A stretch of 64,000 bases of DNA from Ascidia mentula (taxonomy: Eukaryota; Chordata; Ascidiacea; Phlebobranchia; Ascidiidae): the NCBI GenBank assembly GCA_947561715.1, contig OX387197.1, positions 16,365,001 to 16,429,000 of the forward strand. Reading direction: 5' to 3'. The position numbers and the translations under genes are program-made. The notes beneath the pieces are model-generated. The model saw only the letters and a program-made list of their open reading frames with translations. It was not told the DNA's origin and searched no databases. Positions 1-10,503 of this stretch are shown piece by piece (the first letter of the stretch is position 1; each line of letters starts with the position of its first letter).

Positions 1-39
1 GGCTTGGGGCTAGAAAAAAACAGAGTCCAGCCTATCCCA

Positions 40-82
40 CCCAGTCTTAACTTCGGCCCTATCTCGCCCATTGTTAAGTGGG
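40..82. other. Imperfect inverted repeat (hairpin or cruciform potential), present in every long body
   Basis: CCCAGTCTTAAC at 40-51 and GTTAAGTGGG at 73-82 can pair over 6 bp (CTTAAC/GTTAAG) plus 4 bp (CCCA/TGGG). A GT bulge sits on one arm, and the loop is 21 nt. The same arrangement is present in every B1 body in the window. The short body keeps only the right arm. Whether it forms DNA or RNA structure in cells cannot be seen from the sequence. Confidence 0.8.
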
Positions 83-127
83 TCGCGAAAAAAACAGAGT
101 CCAGCCTATGTCTCCCATTGTTAAGTG

Positions 128-207
128 GGCTTGGGGCTAGAAAAAAACAGAGTCCAGCCTATCCCACCCAGTCTTAACTTCGGCAATATCTCGCCCATTG
201 TTAAGTG
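128..207 (+). repeat. Long monomer H1B1, 80 bp
   Basis: Order of parts: head GGCTTGGGGCTAG or ...CTCG; A7; CAGAGTCCAGCCTAT; a 27-bp segment CCCACCCAG...GGCCCTAT; then C-T-C/A/T-G-CCC and ATTGTTAAGTG. The 27-bp segment is bounded by direct CCTAT repeats and contains CCCAGTCTTAAC, an imperfect inverse of the monomer end GTTAAGTGGG. Frequent variants are CTCG, CTAG, CCCG or TTCG in the head, and CTCGCCC, CTAGCCC or CTTGCCC in the body. This is the fullest form and probably the ancestral monomer, because the other forms can be derived from it by deletions between short direct repeats. Confidence 0.93.
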
Positions 208-254
208 GGTCGCGAAAAAAACAGAGTCCAGCCTATGTCTCCCATTGTTAAGTG
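208..254 (+). repeat. Short monomer H2B2, 47 bp
   Basis: Head GGTCGCG, A7, CAGAGTCCAGCCTAT, then GTCTCCC or GTCGCCC (rarely GTCCCCC) and ATTGTTAAGTG. Head plus A tract contains the palindrome TCGCGA, an NruI site, which recurs about once per 127 bp except where the head is GGTGGCG. Against the long monomer it lacks 6 bp in the head and 27 bp in the body; the rest is nearly identical. Confidence 0.93.
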
Positions 255-889
255 GGCTTGGGGCTAGAAAAAAACAGAGTCCAGCCTATCCCACCCAGTC
301 TTAACTTCGGCAATATCTCGCCCATTGTTAAGTGGGTCGCGAAAAAAACAGAGTCCAGCCTATGTCTCCCATTGTTAAGTGGGCTTGGGGCTCGAAAAAA
401 ACAGAGTCCAGCCCATCCCACCCAGTCTTAACTTCGGCCCTATCTAGCCCATTGTTAAGTGGGTCGCGAAAAAAACAGAGTCCAGCCTATGTCGCCCATT
501 GTTAAGTGGGCTTGGGGCTCGAAAAAAACAGAGTCCAGCCTATCCCACCCAGTCTTAACTTCGGCCCTATCTAGCCCATTGTTAAGTGGGTCGCGAAAAA
601 AACAGAGTCCAGCCTATGTCGCCCATTGTTAAGTGGGCTTGGGGCCCGAAAAAAACAGAGTCCAGCCTATCCCACCCAGTCTTAACTTCGGCCCTATCTC
701 GCCCATTGTTAAGTGGGTCGCGAAAAAAACAGAGTCCAGCCTATGTCGCCCATTGTTAAGTGGGCTTGGGGCTCGAAAAAAACAGAGTCCAGCCTATCCC
801 ACCCAGTCTTAACTTCGGCCCTATCTAGCCCATTGTTAAGTGGGTCGCGAAAAAAACAGAGTCCAGCCTATGTCGCCCATTGTTAAGTG

Positions 890-1090
890 GGCTTGGGGCT
901 CGAAAAAAACAGAGTCCAGCCTATCCCACCCAGTCTTAACTTCGGCCCTATCTCGCCCATTGTTAAGTGGGTCGCGAAAAAAACAGAGTCCAGCCTATCC
1001 CACCCAGTCTTAACTTCGGCCCTATCTCGCCCATTGTTAAGTGGGTCGCGAAAAAAACAGAGTCCAGCCTATGTCTCCCATTGTTAAGTG
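890..1090 (+). repeat. 201-bp trimer H1B1-H2B1-H2B2 (recurrent HOR element)
   Basis: 80 + 74 + 47 bp. Other copies start at about 3370, 4259, 5455, 6545, 7233, 7815, 8905, 11901, 12991, 14007, 15097, 16494, 18974, 19816, 20705, 21552, 22113, 22695, 23785, 25638, 28327, 28909, 29999, 31979, 33137, 35873, 39070, 40228 and 42208. Because 201 is a multiple of three, the stretch between successive TGTTAA motifs stays open for 66 codons from a GTG. I treat that as a length artefact, not a gene. The spacing 1,090 bp between neighbouring trimers recurs many times and marks one HOR version. Confidence 0.92.
970..1043 (+). repeat. Hybrid monomer H2B1, 74 bp
   Basis: A short head (GGTCGCG) is joined to a long body (with CCCACCCAG...GGCCCTAT). 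It occurs mainly as the middle member of 201-bp trimers. It shows that head and body assort independently, as expected from recombination at the shared A7-CAGAGTCCAGCC core. Confidence 0.93.
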
Positions 1091-1143
1091 GGCTTGGGGC
1101 TCGAAAAAAACAGAGTCCAGCCAATGTCTCCCATTGTTAAGTG
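1091..1143 (+). repeat. Hybrid monomer H1B2, 53 bp
   Basis: A long head (GGCTTGGGGCTCG) is joined to a short body, usually with the variant CCAATGTCTCCC. It is the reciprocal of H2B1 and commonly lies just after a 201-bp trimer, for example near 3580, 6760, 9120, 13210, 15320, 16720, 20040, 21780, 24010, 30230, 33360, 36100 and 40450. The next head here has lost one G (GGCTTGGGCTCG), a marker shared with copies near 13250, 15350 and 16750. Confidence 0.92.
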
Positions 1144-4100
1144 GGCTTGGGCTCGAAAAAAACAGAGTCCAGCCTATCCCACCCAGTCTTAACTTCGGCC
1201 CTATCTAGCCCATTGTTAAGTGGGTCGCGAAAAAAACAGAGTTCAGCCTATGTCTCCCATTGTTAAGTGGGCTTGGGGCTAGAAAAAAAACAGAGTCCAG
1301 CCTATCTCACCCAGTCTTAACTTCGGCCCTATCTCGCCCATTGTTAAGTGGGTCGCGAAAAAAACAGAGTCCAGCCTATGTCTCCCATTGTTAAGTGGGC
1401 TTGGGGCTCGAAAAAAACAGAGTCCAGCCTATCCCACCCAGTCTTAACTTCGGCCCTATCTCGCCCATTGTTAAGTGGGTCGCGAAAAAAACAGAGTCCA
1501 GCCTATGTCCCCCATTGTTAAGTGGGCTTGGGGCTCGAAAAAAACGGAGTCCAGCCTATCCCACCCAGTCTTAACTTCGGCCCTATCTAGCCCATTGTTA
1601 AGTGGGTCGCGAAAAAAACAGAGTTCAGCCTATGTCTCCCATTGTTAAGTGGGCTTGGGGCTAGAAAAAAACAGAGTCCAGCCTATCCCACCCAGTCTTA
1701 ACTTCGGCCCTATCTCGCCCATTGTTAAGTGGGTCGCGAAATAAACAGAGTCCAGCCTATGTCTCCCATTGTTAAGTGGGCTTGGGGCTCGAAAAAAACA
1801 GAGTCCAGCCTATCCCACCCAGTCTTAACTTCGGCCCTATCTCGCCCATTGTTAAGTGGGTCGCGAAAAAAACAGAGTCCAGCCTATGTCGCCCATTGTT
1901 AAGTGGGCTTGGGGCTCGAAAAAAACAGAGTCCAGCCTATCCCACCCAGTCTTAACTTCGGCCCTATCTAGCCCATTGTTAAGTGGGTCGCGATAAAAAC
2001 AGCCTATCCCACCCAGTCTTAACTTCGGCCCTATCTAGCCCATTGTTAAGTGGGTCGCGAAAAAAACAGAGTCCAGCCTATGTCGCCCATTGTTAAGTGG
2101 GCTTGGGGCTCGAAAAAAACAGAGTCCAGCCTATCCCACCCAGTCTTAACTTCGGCCCTATCTCGCCCATTGTTAAGTGGGTCGCGAAAAAAACAGAGTC
2201 CAGCCTATGTCTCCCATTGTTAAGTGGGCTTGGGGCTCGAAAAAAACAGAGTCCAGCCTATCCCACCCAGTCTTAACTTCGGCCCTATCTCGCCCATTGT
2301 TAAGTGGGTCGCGAAAAAAACAGAGTCCAGCCTATGTCGCCCATTGTTAAGTGGGCTTGGGGCTCGAAAAAATCGGAGTCCAGCCTATCCCACCCAGTCT
2401 TAACTTCGGCCCTATCTAGCCCATTGTTAAGTGGGTGGCGAAAAAAACAGAGTTCAGCCTATGTCTCCCATTGTTAAGTGGGCTTGGGGCTAGAAAAAAA
2501 CAGAGTCCAGCCTATCCCACCCAGTCTTAACTTCGGCCCTATCTCGCCCATTGTTAAGTGGGTCGCGAAAAAAACAGAGTCCAGCCTATGTCTCCCATTG
2601 TTAAGTGGGCTTGGGGCTAGAAAAAAACAGAGTCCAGCCTATCCCACCCAGTCTTAACTTCGGCCCTATCTCGCCCATTGTTAAGTGGGTCGCGAAAAAA
2701 ACAGAGTCCAGCCTATGTCTCCCATTGTTAAGTGGGCTTGGGGCTAGAAAAAAACAGAGTCCAGCCTATCGCACCCAGTCTTAACTTCGGCAATATCTCG
2801 CCCATTGTTAAGTGGGTCGCGAAAAAAACAGAGTCCAGCCTATGTCTCCCATTGTTAAGTGGGCTTGGGGCTCGAAAAAAACAGAGTCCAGCCCATCCCA
2901 CCCAGTCTTAACTTCGGCCCTATCTAGCCCATTGTTAAGTGGGTCGCGAAAAAAACAGAGTCCAGCCTATGTCGCCCATTGTTAAGTGGGCTTGGGGCTC
3001 GAAAAAAACAGAGTCCAGCCTATCCCACCCAGTCTTAACTTCGGCCCTATCTAGCCCATTGTTAAGTGGGTCGCGAAAAAAACAGAGTCCAGCCTATGTC
3101 GCCCATTGTTAAGTGGGCTTGGGGCCCGAAAAAAACAGAGTCCAGCCTATCCCACCCAGTCTTAACTTCGGCCCTATCTCGCCCATTGTTAAGTGGGTCG
3201 CGAAAAAAACAGAGTCCAGCCTATGTCGCCCATTGTTAAGTGGGCTTGGGGCTCGAAAAAAACAGAGTCCAGCCTATCCCACCCAGTCTTAACTTCGGCC
3301 CTATCTAGCCCATTGTTAAGTGGGTCGCGAAAAAAACAGAGTCCAGCCTATGTCGCCCATTGTTAAGTGGGCTTGGGGCTCGAAAAAAACAGAGTCCAGC
3401 CTATCCCACCCAGTCTTAACTTCGGCCCTATCTCGCCCATTGTTAAGTGGGTCGCGAAAAAAACAGAGTCCAGCCTATCCCACCCAGTCTTAACTTCGGC
3501 CCTATCTCGCCCATTGTTAAGTGGGTCGCGAAAAAAACAGAGTCCAGCCTATGTCTCCCATTGTTAAGTGGGCTTGGGGCTCGAAAAAAACAGAGTCCAG
3601 CCTATGTCTCCCATTGTTAAGTGGGCTTGGGGCTAGAAAAAAACAGAGTCCAGCCTATCGCACCCAGTCTTAACTTCGGCAATATCTCGCCCATTGTTAA
3701 GTGGGTCGCGAAAAAAACAGAGTCCAGCCTATGTCTCCCATTGTTAAGTGGGCTTGGGGCTCGAAAAAAACAGAGTCCAGCCCATCCCACCCAGTCTTAA
3801 CTTCGGCCCTATCTAGCCCATTGTTAAGTGGGTCGCGAAAAAAACAGAGTCCAGCCTATGTCGCCCATTGTTAAGTGGGCTTGGGGCTCGAAAAAAACAG
3901 AGTCCAGCCTATCCCACCCAGTCTTAACTTCGGCCCTATCTAGCCCATTGTTAAGTGGGTCGCGAAAAAAACAGAGTCCAGCCTATGTCGCCCATTGTTA
4001 AGTGGGCTTGGGGCCCGAAAAAAACAGAGTCCAGCCTATCCCACCCAGTCTTAACTTCGGCCCTATCTCGCCCATTGTTAAGTGGGTCGCGAAAAAAACA

Positions 4101-4999
4101 GAGTCCAGCCTATGTCGCCCATTGTTAAGTGGGCTTGGGGCTCGAAAAAAACAGAGTCCAGCCTATCCCACCCAGTCTTAACTTCGGCCCTATCTAGCCC
4201 ATTGTTAAGTGGGTCGCGAAAAAAACAGAGTCCAGCCTATGTCGCCCATTGTTAAGTGGGCTTGGGGCTCGAAAAAAACAGAGTCCAGCCTATCCCACCC
4301 AGTCTTAACTTCGGCCCTATCTCGCCCATTGTTAAGTGGGTCGCGAAAAAAACAGAGTCCAGCCTATCCCACCCAGTCTTAACTTCGGCCCTATCTCGCC
4401 CATTGTTAAGTGGGTCGCGAAAAAAACAGAGTCCAGCTTATGTCTCCCATTGTTAAGTGGGCTTGGGGCTCGAAAAAAACAGAGTCCAGCCAATGTCTCC
4501 CATTGTTAAGTGGGCTTGGGGCTCGAAAAAAACAGAGTCCAGCCTATCCCACCCAGTCTTAACTTCGGCCCTATCTAGCCCATTGTTTAGTGGGTCGCGA
4601 AAAAAACAGAGTCCAGCCTATGTCTCCCATTGTTAAGTGGGCTTGGGGCTCGAAAAAAACAGAGTCCAGCCTATCCCACCCAGTCTTAACTTCGGACCTA
4701 TCTCGCCCATTGTTAAGTGGGTCGCGAAAAAAACAGAGTCCAGCCTATGTCTCCCATTGTTAAGTGGGCTTGGGGCTCGAAAAAAACAGAGTCCAGCCTA
4801 TGTCTCCCATTGTTAAGTGGGCTTGGGGCTCGAAAAAAACAGAGTCCAGCCTATCCCACCCAGTCTTAACTTCGGCCCTATCTTGCCCATTGTTAAGTGG
4901 GTCGCGAAAAAAACAGAGTCCAGCCTATGTCTCCCATTGTTAAGTGGGCTTGGGGCTCGAAAAAAACAGAGTCCAGCCTATCCCACCCAGTCTTAACTT

Positions 5000-6870
5000 C
5001 GGACCTATCTCGCCCATTGTTAAGTGGGTCGCGAAAAAAACAGAGTCCAGCCTATGTCTCCCATTGTTAAGTGGGCTTGGGGCTAGAAAAAAACAGAGTC
5101 CAGCCTATCCCACCCAGTCTTAACTTCGGCCCTATCTCGCCCATTGTTAAGTGGGTCGCGAAAAAAACAGAGTCCAGCCTATGTCTCCCATTGTTAAGTG
5201 GGCTTGGGGCTAGAAAAAAACAGAGTCCAGCCTATCCCACCCAGTCTTAACTTCGGCAATATCTCGCCCATTGTTAAGTGGGTCGCGAAAAAAACAGAGT
5301 CCAGCCTATGTCTCCCATTGTTAAGTGGGCTTGGGGCTCGAAAAAAACAGAGTCCAGCCTATCCCACCCAGTCTTAACTTCGGCCCTATCTTGCCCATTG
5401 TTAAGTGGGTCGCGAAAAAAACAGAGTCCAGCCTATGTCTCCCATTGTTAAGTGGGCTTGGGGCTCGAAAAAAACAGAGTCCAGCCTATCCCACCCAGTC
5501 TTAACTTCGGACCTATCTCGCCCATTGTTAAGTGGGTCGCGAAAAAAACAGAGTCCAGCCTATCCCACCCAGTCTTAACTTCGGCCCTATCTCGCCCATT
5601 GTTAAGTGGGTCGCGAAAAAAACAGAGTCCAGCCTATGTCTCCCATTGTTAAGTGGGCTTGGGGCTAGAAAAAAACAGAGTCCAGCCTATCCCACCCAGT
5701 CTTAACTTCGGCCCTATCTCGCCCATTGTTAAGTGGGTCGCGAAAAAAACAGAGTCCAGCCTATGTCTCCCATTGTTAAGTGGGCTTGGGGCTAGAAAAA
5801 AACAGAGTCCAGCCTATCCCACCCAGTCTTAACTTCGGCAATATCTCGCCCATTGTTAAGTGGGTCGCGAAAAAAACAGAGTCCAGCCTATGTCTCCCAT
5901 TGTTAAGTGGGCTTGGGGCTAGAAAAAAACAGAGTCCAGCCTATCCCACCCAGTCTTAACTTCGGCAATATCTCGCCCATTGTTAAGTGGGTCGCGAAAA
6001 AAACAGAGTCCAGCCTATGTCTCCCATTGTTAAGTGGGCTTGGGGCTCGAAAAAAACAGAGTCCAGCCCATCCCACCCAGTCTTAACTTCGGCCCTATCT
6101 AGCCCATTGTTAAGTGGGTCGCGAAAAAAACAGAGTCCAGCCTATGTCGCCCATTGTTAAGTGGGCTTGGGGCTCGAAAAAAACAGAGTCCAGCCTATCC
6201 CACCCAGTCTTAACTTCGGCCCTATCTAGCCCATTGTTAAGTGGGTCGCGAAAAAAACAGAGTCCAGCCTATGTCGCCCATTGTTAAGTGGGCTTGGGGC
6301 CCGAAAAAAACAGAGTCCAGCCTATCCCACCCAGTCTTAACTTCGGCCCTATCTCGCCCATTGTTAAGTGGGTCGCGAAAAAAACAGAGTCCAGCCTATG
6401 TCGCCCATTGTTAAGTGGGCTTGGGGCTCGAAAAAAACAGAGTCCAGCCTATCCCACCCAGTCTTAACTTCGGCCCTATCTAGCCCATTGTTAAGTGGGT
6501 CGCGAAAAAAACAGAGTCCAGCCTATGTCGCCCATTGTTAAGTGGGCTTGGGGCTCGAAAAAAACAGAGTCCAGCCTATCCCACCCAGTCTTAACTTCGG
6601 CCCTATCTCGCCCATTGTTAAGTGGGTCGCGAAAAAAACAGAGTCCAGCCTATCCCACCCAGTCTTAACTTCGGCCCTATCTCGCCCATTGTTAAGTGGG
6701 TCGCGAAAAAAACAGAGTCCAGCCTATGTCTCCCATTGTTAAGTGGGCTTGGGGCTCGAAAAAAACAGAGTCCAGCCAATGTCTCCCATTGTTAAGTGGG
6801 CTTGGGGCTCGAAAAAAACAGAGTCCAGCCTATCCCACCCAGTCTTAACTTCGGCCCTATCTAGCCCATT
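5000..6870 (+). repeat. Tandem block duplication B, copy 1 (offset 2,360 bp)
   Basis: It matches about 7360-9230 through the ordered markers GCAATAT, CTTGCCC, GGACCTAT, two 201-bp trimers and the GGGCCCG head. The match ends where copy 1 has GTTTAGTGGGTCGCG at 6871 and copy 2 has GTTAAGTGGGTGGCG at 9231. Confidence 0.78.
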
Positions 6871-7359
6871 GTTTAGTGGGTCGCGAAAAAAACAGAGTCC
6901 AGCCTATGTCTCCCATTGTTAAGTGGGCTTGGGGCTCGAAAAAAACAGAGTCCAGCCTATCCCACCCAGTCTTAACTTCGGACCTATCTCGCCCATTGTT
7001 AAGTGGGTCGCGAAAAAAACAGAGTCCAGCCTATGTCTCCCATTGTTAAGTGGGCTTGGGGCTCGAAAAAAACAGAGTCCAGCCTATGTCTCCCATTGTT
7101 AAGTGGGCTTGGGGCTCGAAAAAAACAGAGTCCAGCCTATCCCACCCAGTCTTAACTTCGGCCCTATCTTGCCCATTGTTAAGTGGGTCGCGAAAAAAAC
7201 AGAGTCCAGCCTATGTCTCCCATTGTTAAGTGGGCTTGGGGCTCGAAAAAAACAGAGTCCAGCCTATCCCACCCAGTCTTAACTTCGGACCTATCTCGCC
7301 CATTGTTAAGTGGGTCGCGAAAAAAACAGAGTCCAGCCTATCCCACCCAGTCTTAACTT

Positions 7360-9230
7360 CGGCCCTATCTCGCCCATTGTTAAGTGGGTCGCGAAAAAAA
7401 CAGAGTCCAGCCTATGTCTCCCATTGTTAAGTGGGCTTGGGGCTAGAAAAAAACAGAGTCCAGCCTATCCCACCCAGTCTTAACTTCGGCCCTATCTCGC
7501 CCATTGTTAAGTGGGTCGCGAAAAAAACAGAGTCCAGCCTATGTCTCCCATTGTTAAGTGGGCTTGGGGCTAGAAAAAAACAGAGTCCAGCCTATCCCAC
7601 CCAGTCTTAACTTCGGCAATATCTCGCCCATTGTTAAGTGGGTCGCGAAAAAAACAGAGTCCAGCCTATGTCTCCCATTGTTAAGTGGGCTTGGGGCTCG
7701 AAAAAAACAGAGTCCAGCCTATCCCACCCAGTCTTAACTTCGGCCCTATCTTGCCCATTGTTAAGTGGGTCGCGAAAAAAACAGAGTCCAGCCTATGTCT
7801 CCCATTGTTAAGTGGGCTTGGGGCTCGAAAAAAACAGAGTCCAGCCTATCCCACCCAGTCTTAACTTCGGACCTATCTCGCCCATTGTTAAGTGGGTCGC
7901 GAAAAAAACAGAGTCCAGCCTATCCCACCCAGTCTTAACTTCGGCCCTATCTCGCCCATTGTTAAGTGGGTCGCGAAAAAAACAGAGTCCAGCCTATGTC
8001 TCCCATTGTTAAGTGGGCTTGGGGCTAGAAAAAAACAGAGTCCAGCCTATCCCACCCAGTCTTAACTTCGGCCCTATCTCGCCCATTGTTAAGTGGGTCG
8101 CGAAAAAAACAGAGTCCAGCCTATGTCTCCCATTGTTAAGTGGGCTTGGGGCTAGAAAAAAACAGAGTCCAGCCTATCCCACCCAGTCTTAACTTCGGCA
8201 ATATCTCGCCCATTGTTAAGTGGGTCGCGAAAAAAACAGAGTCCAGCCTATGTCTCCCATTGTTAAGTGGGCTTGGGGCTAGAAAAAAACAGAGTCCAGC
8301 CTATCCCACCCAGTCTTAACTTCGGCAATATCTCGCCCATTGTTAAGTGGGTCGCGAAAAAAACAGAGTCCAGCCTATGTCTCCCATTGTTAAGTGGGCT
8401 TGGGGCTCGAAAAAAACAGAGTCCAGCCCATCCCACCCAGTCTTAACTTCGGCCCTATCTAGCCCATTGTTAAGTGGGTCGCGAAAAAAACAGAGTCCAG
8501 CCTATGTCGCCCATTGTTAAGTGGGCTTGGGGCTCGAAAAAAACAGAGTCCAGCCTATCCCACCCAGTCTTAACTTCGGCCCTATCTAGCCCATTGTTAA
8601 GTGGGTCGCGAAAAAAACAGAGTCCAGCCTATGTCGCCCATTGTTAAGTGGGCTTGGGGCCCGAAAAAAACAGAGTCCAGCCTATCCCACCCAGTCTTAA
8701 CTTCGGCCCTATCTCGCCCATTGTTAAGTGGGTCGCGAAAAAAACAGAGTCCAGCCTATGTCGCCCATTGTTAAGTGGGCTTGGGGCTCGAAAAAAACAG
8801 AGTCCAGCCTATCCCACCCAGTCTTAACTTCGGCCCTATCTAGCCCATTGTTAAGTGGGTCGCGAAAAAAACAGAGTCCAGCCTATGTCGCCCATTGTTA
8901 AGTGGGCTTGGGGCTCGAAAAAAACAGAGTCCAGCCTATCCCACCCAGTCTTAACTTCGGCCCTATCTCGCCCATTGTTAAGTGGGTCGCGAAAAAAACA
9001 GAGTCCAGCCTATCCCACCCAGTCTTAACTTCGGCCCTATCTCGCCCATTGTTAAGTGGGTCGCGAAAAAAACAGAGTCCAGCCTATGTCTCCCATTGTT
9101 AAGTGGGCTTGGGGCTCGAAAAAAACAGAGTCCAGCCAATGTCTCCCATTGTTAAGTGGGCTTGGGGCTCGAAAAAAACAGAGTCCAGCCTATCCCACCC
9201 AGTCTTAACTTCGGCCCTATCTAGCCCATT
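7360..9230 (+). repeat. Tandem block duplication B, copy 2
   Basis: Counterpart of 5000-6870. It has the same marker order and the same 1,090-bp spacing between trimers (7815 and 8905, against 5455 and 6545). Confidence 0.78.
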
Positions 9231-9921
9231 GTTAAGTGGGTGGCGAAAAAAACAGAGTTCAGCCTATGTCTCCCATTGTTAAGTGGGCTTGGGGCTAGAA
9301 AAAAAACAGAGTCCAGCCTATCTCACCCAGTCTTAACTTCGGCCCTATCTCGCCCATTGTTAAGTGGGTCGCGAAAAAAACAGAGTCCAGCCTATGTCTC
9401 CCATTGTTAAGTGGGCTTGGGGCTCGAAAAAAACAGAGTCCAGCCTATCCCACCCAGTCTTAACTTCGGCCCTATCTCGCCCATTGTTAAGTGGGTCGCG
9501 AAAAAAACAGAGTCCAGCCTATGTCCCCCATTGTTAAGTGGGCTTGGGGCTCGAAAAAAACAGAGTCCAGCCTATCCCACCCAGTCTTAACTTCGGCCCT
9601 ATCTAGCCCATTGTTAAGTGGGTGGCGAAAAAAACAGAGTTCAGCCTATGTCTCCCATTGTTAAGTGGGCTTGGGGCTAGAAAAAAACAGAGTCCAGCCT
9701 ATCCCACCCAGTCTTAACTTCGGCCCTATCTCGCCCATTGTTAAGTGGGTCGCGAAATAAACAGAGTCCAGCCTATGTCTCCCATTGTTAAGTGGGCTTG
9801 GGGCTCGAAAAAAACAGAGTCCAGCCTATCCCACCCAGTCTTAACTTCGGCCCTATCTCGCCCATTGTTAAGTGGGTCGCGAAAAAAACAGAGTCCAGCC
9901 TATGTCGCCCATTGTTAAGTG

Positions 9922-10503
9922 GGCTTGGGGCTCGAAAAAAACAGAGTCCAGCCTATCCCACCCAGTCTTAACTTCGGCCCTATCTAGCCCATTGTTAAGT
10001 GGGTCGCGATAAAAACAGCCTATCCCACCCAGTCTTAACTTCGGCCCTATCTAGCCCATTGTTAAGTGGGTCGCGAAAAAAACAGAGTCCAGCCTATGTC
10101 GCCCATTGTTAAGTGGGCTTGGGGCTCGAAAAAAACAGAGTCCAGCCTATCCCACCCAGTCTTAACTTCGGCCCTATCTAGCCCATTGTTAAGTGGGTCG
10201 CGATAAAAACAGCCTATCCCACCCAGTCTTAACTTCGGCCCTATCTAGCCCATTGTTAAGTGGGTCGCGAAAAAAACAGAGTCCAGCCTATGTCGCCCAT
10301 TGTTAAGTGGGCTTGGGGCTCGAAAAAAACAGAGTCCAGCCTATCCCACCCAGTCTTAACTTCGGCCCTATCTAGCCCATTGTTAAGTGGGTCGCGATAA
10401 AAACAGCCTATCCCACCCAGTCTTAACTTCGGCCCTATCTAGCCCATTGTTAAGTGGGTCGCGAAAAAAACAGAGTCCAGCCTATGTCGCCCATTGTTAA
10501 GTG
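9922..10503 (+). repeat. Three tandem 194-bp trimers (H1B1-67-H2B2)
   Basis: Units start at 9922, 10116 and 10310, exactly 194 bp apart (80 + 67 + 47). The middle monomer reads TCGCGATAAAAACAGCC: an H2B1 with an interrupted A tract and without 7 bp (CAGAGTC) between two CAG triplets. The unit is absent from 1-1980 but occurs once near 2000. Confidence 0.9.

Larger units (their letters stand above)
128..254 (+). repeat. Reference 127-bp dimer unit (80 + 47 bp)
   Basis: This is a clean example of the basic unit. A long monomer (128-207) is followed by a short one (208-254). Both carry an A7 tract, then CAGAGTCCAGCCTAT, and end in CCCATTGTTAAGTG. They differ in the head (13 versus 7 bp before the A tract) and by 27 bp in the body. 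Most of the window alternates these two monomers. This copy carries the GCAATAT variant of the long body, where most copies have GCCCTAT. Confidence 0.95.
830..4740 (+). repeat. Segmental duplication A, copy 1 (about 3.9 kb)
   Basis: It matches 16434-20300 at an offset of 15,604 bp, falling to 15,557 after a missing 47-bp monomer near 19434. Shared landmarks include the one-G-short head near 1147/16752, the CTCACCC monomer, CGAAATAA, CGCACCC with GCAATAT near 3660/19264, and GTTTAGTGGG at 4585/20142. The beginning (1-1090) also resembles 2481-3570 at an offset of 2,480 bp. Confidence 0.78.

Noticed and set aside
51..70. CENP-B box-like TTCG element in the long body
   Set aside because: TTCGGCCCTATCTCG has the TTCG start but not the A and CGGG positions required by the consensus, on either strand. 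No variant in the window restores them.
128..254. Tandem transposon such as a MITE or SINE amplified head to tail
   Set aside because: No target-site duplications flank the units, and there are no terminal inverted repeats at unit ends. The A tract is internal to the monomer. A transposon origin cannot be excluded, but nothing visible supports it.
887..1087. 66-codon open frame starting at GTG, repeated about 30 times
   Set aside because: It runs from GTG after a TAA to the TAA of the next TGTTAAGTG and is open only because the trimer is 201 bp (67 codons). It has no ATG start, its sequence is the satellite itself, and each copy is destroyed when the monomer order changes. No protein family is recognisable.
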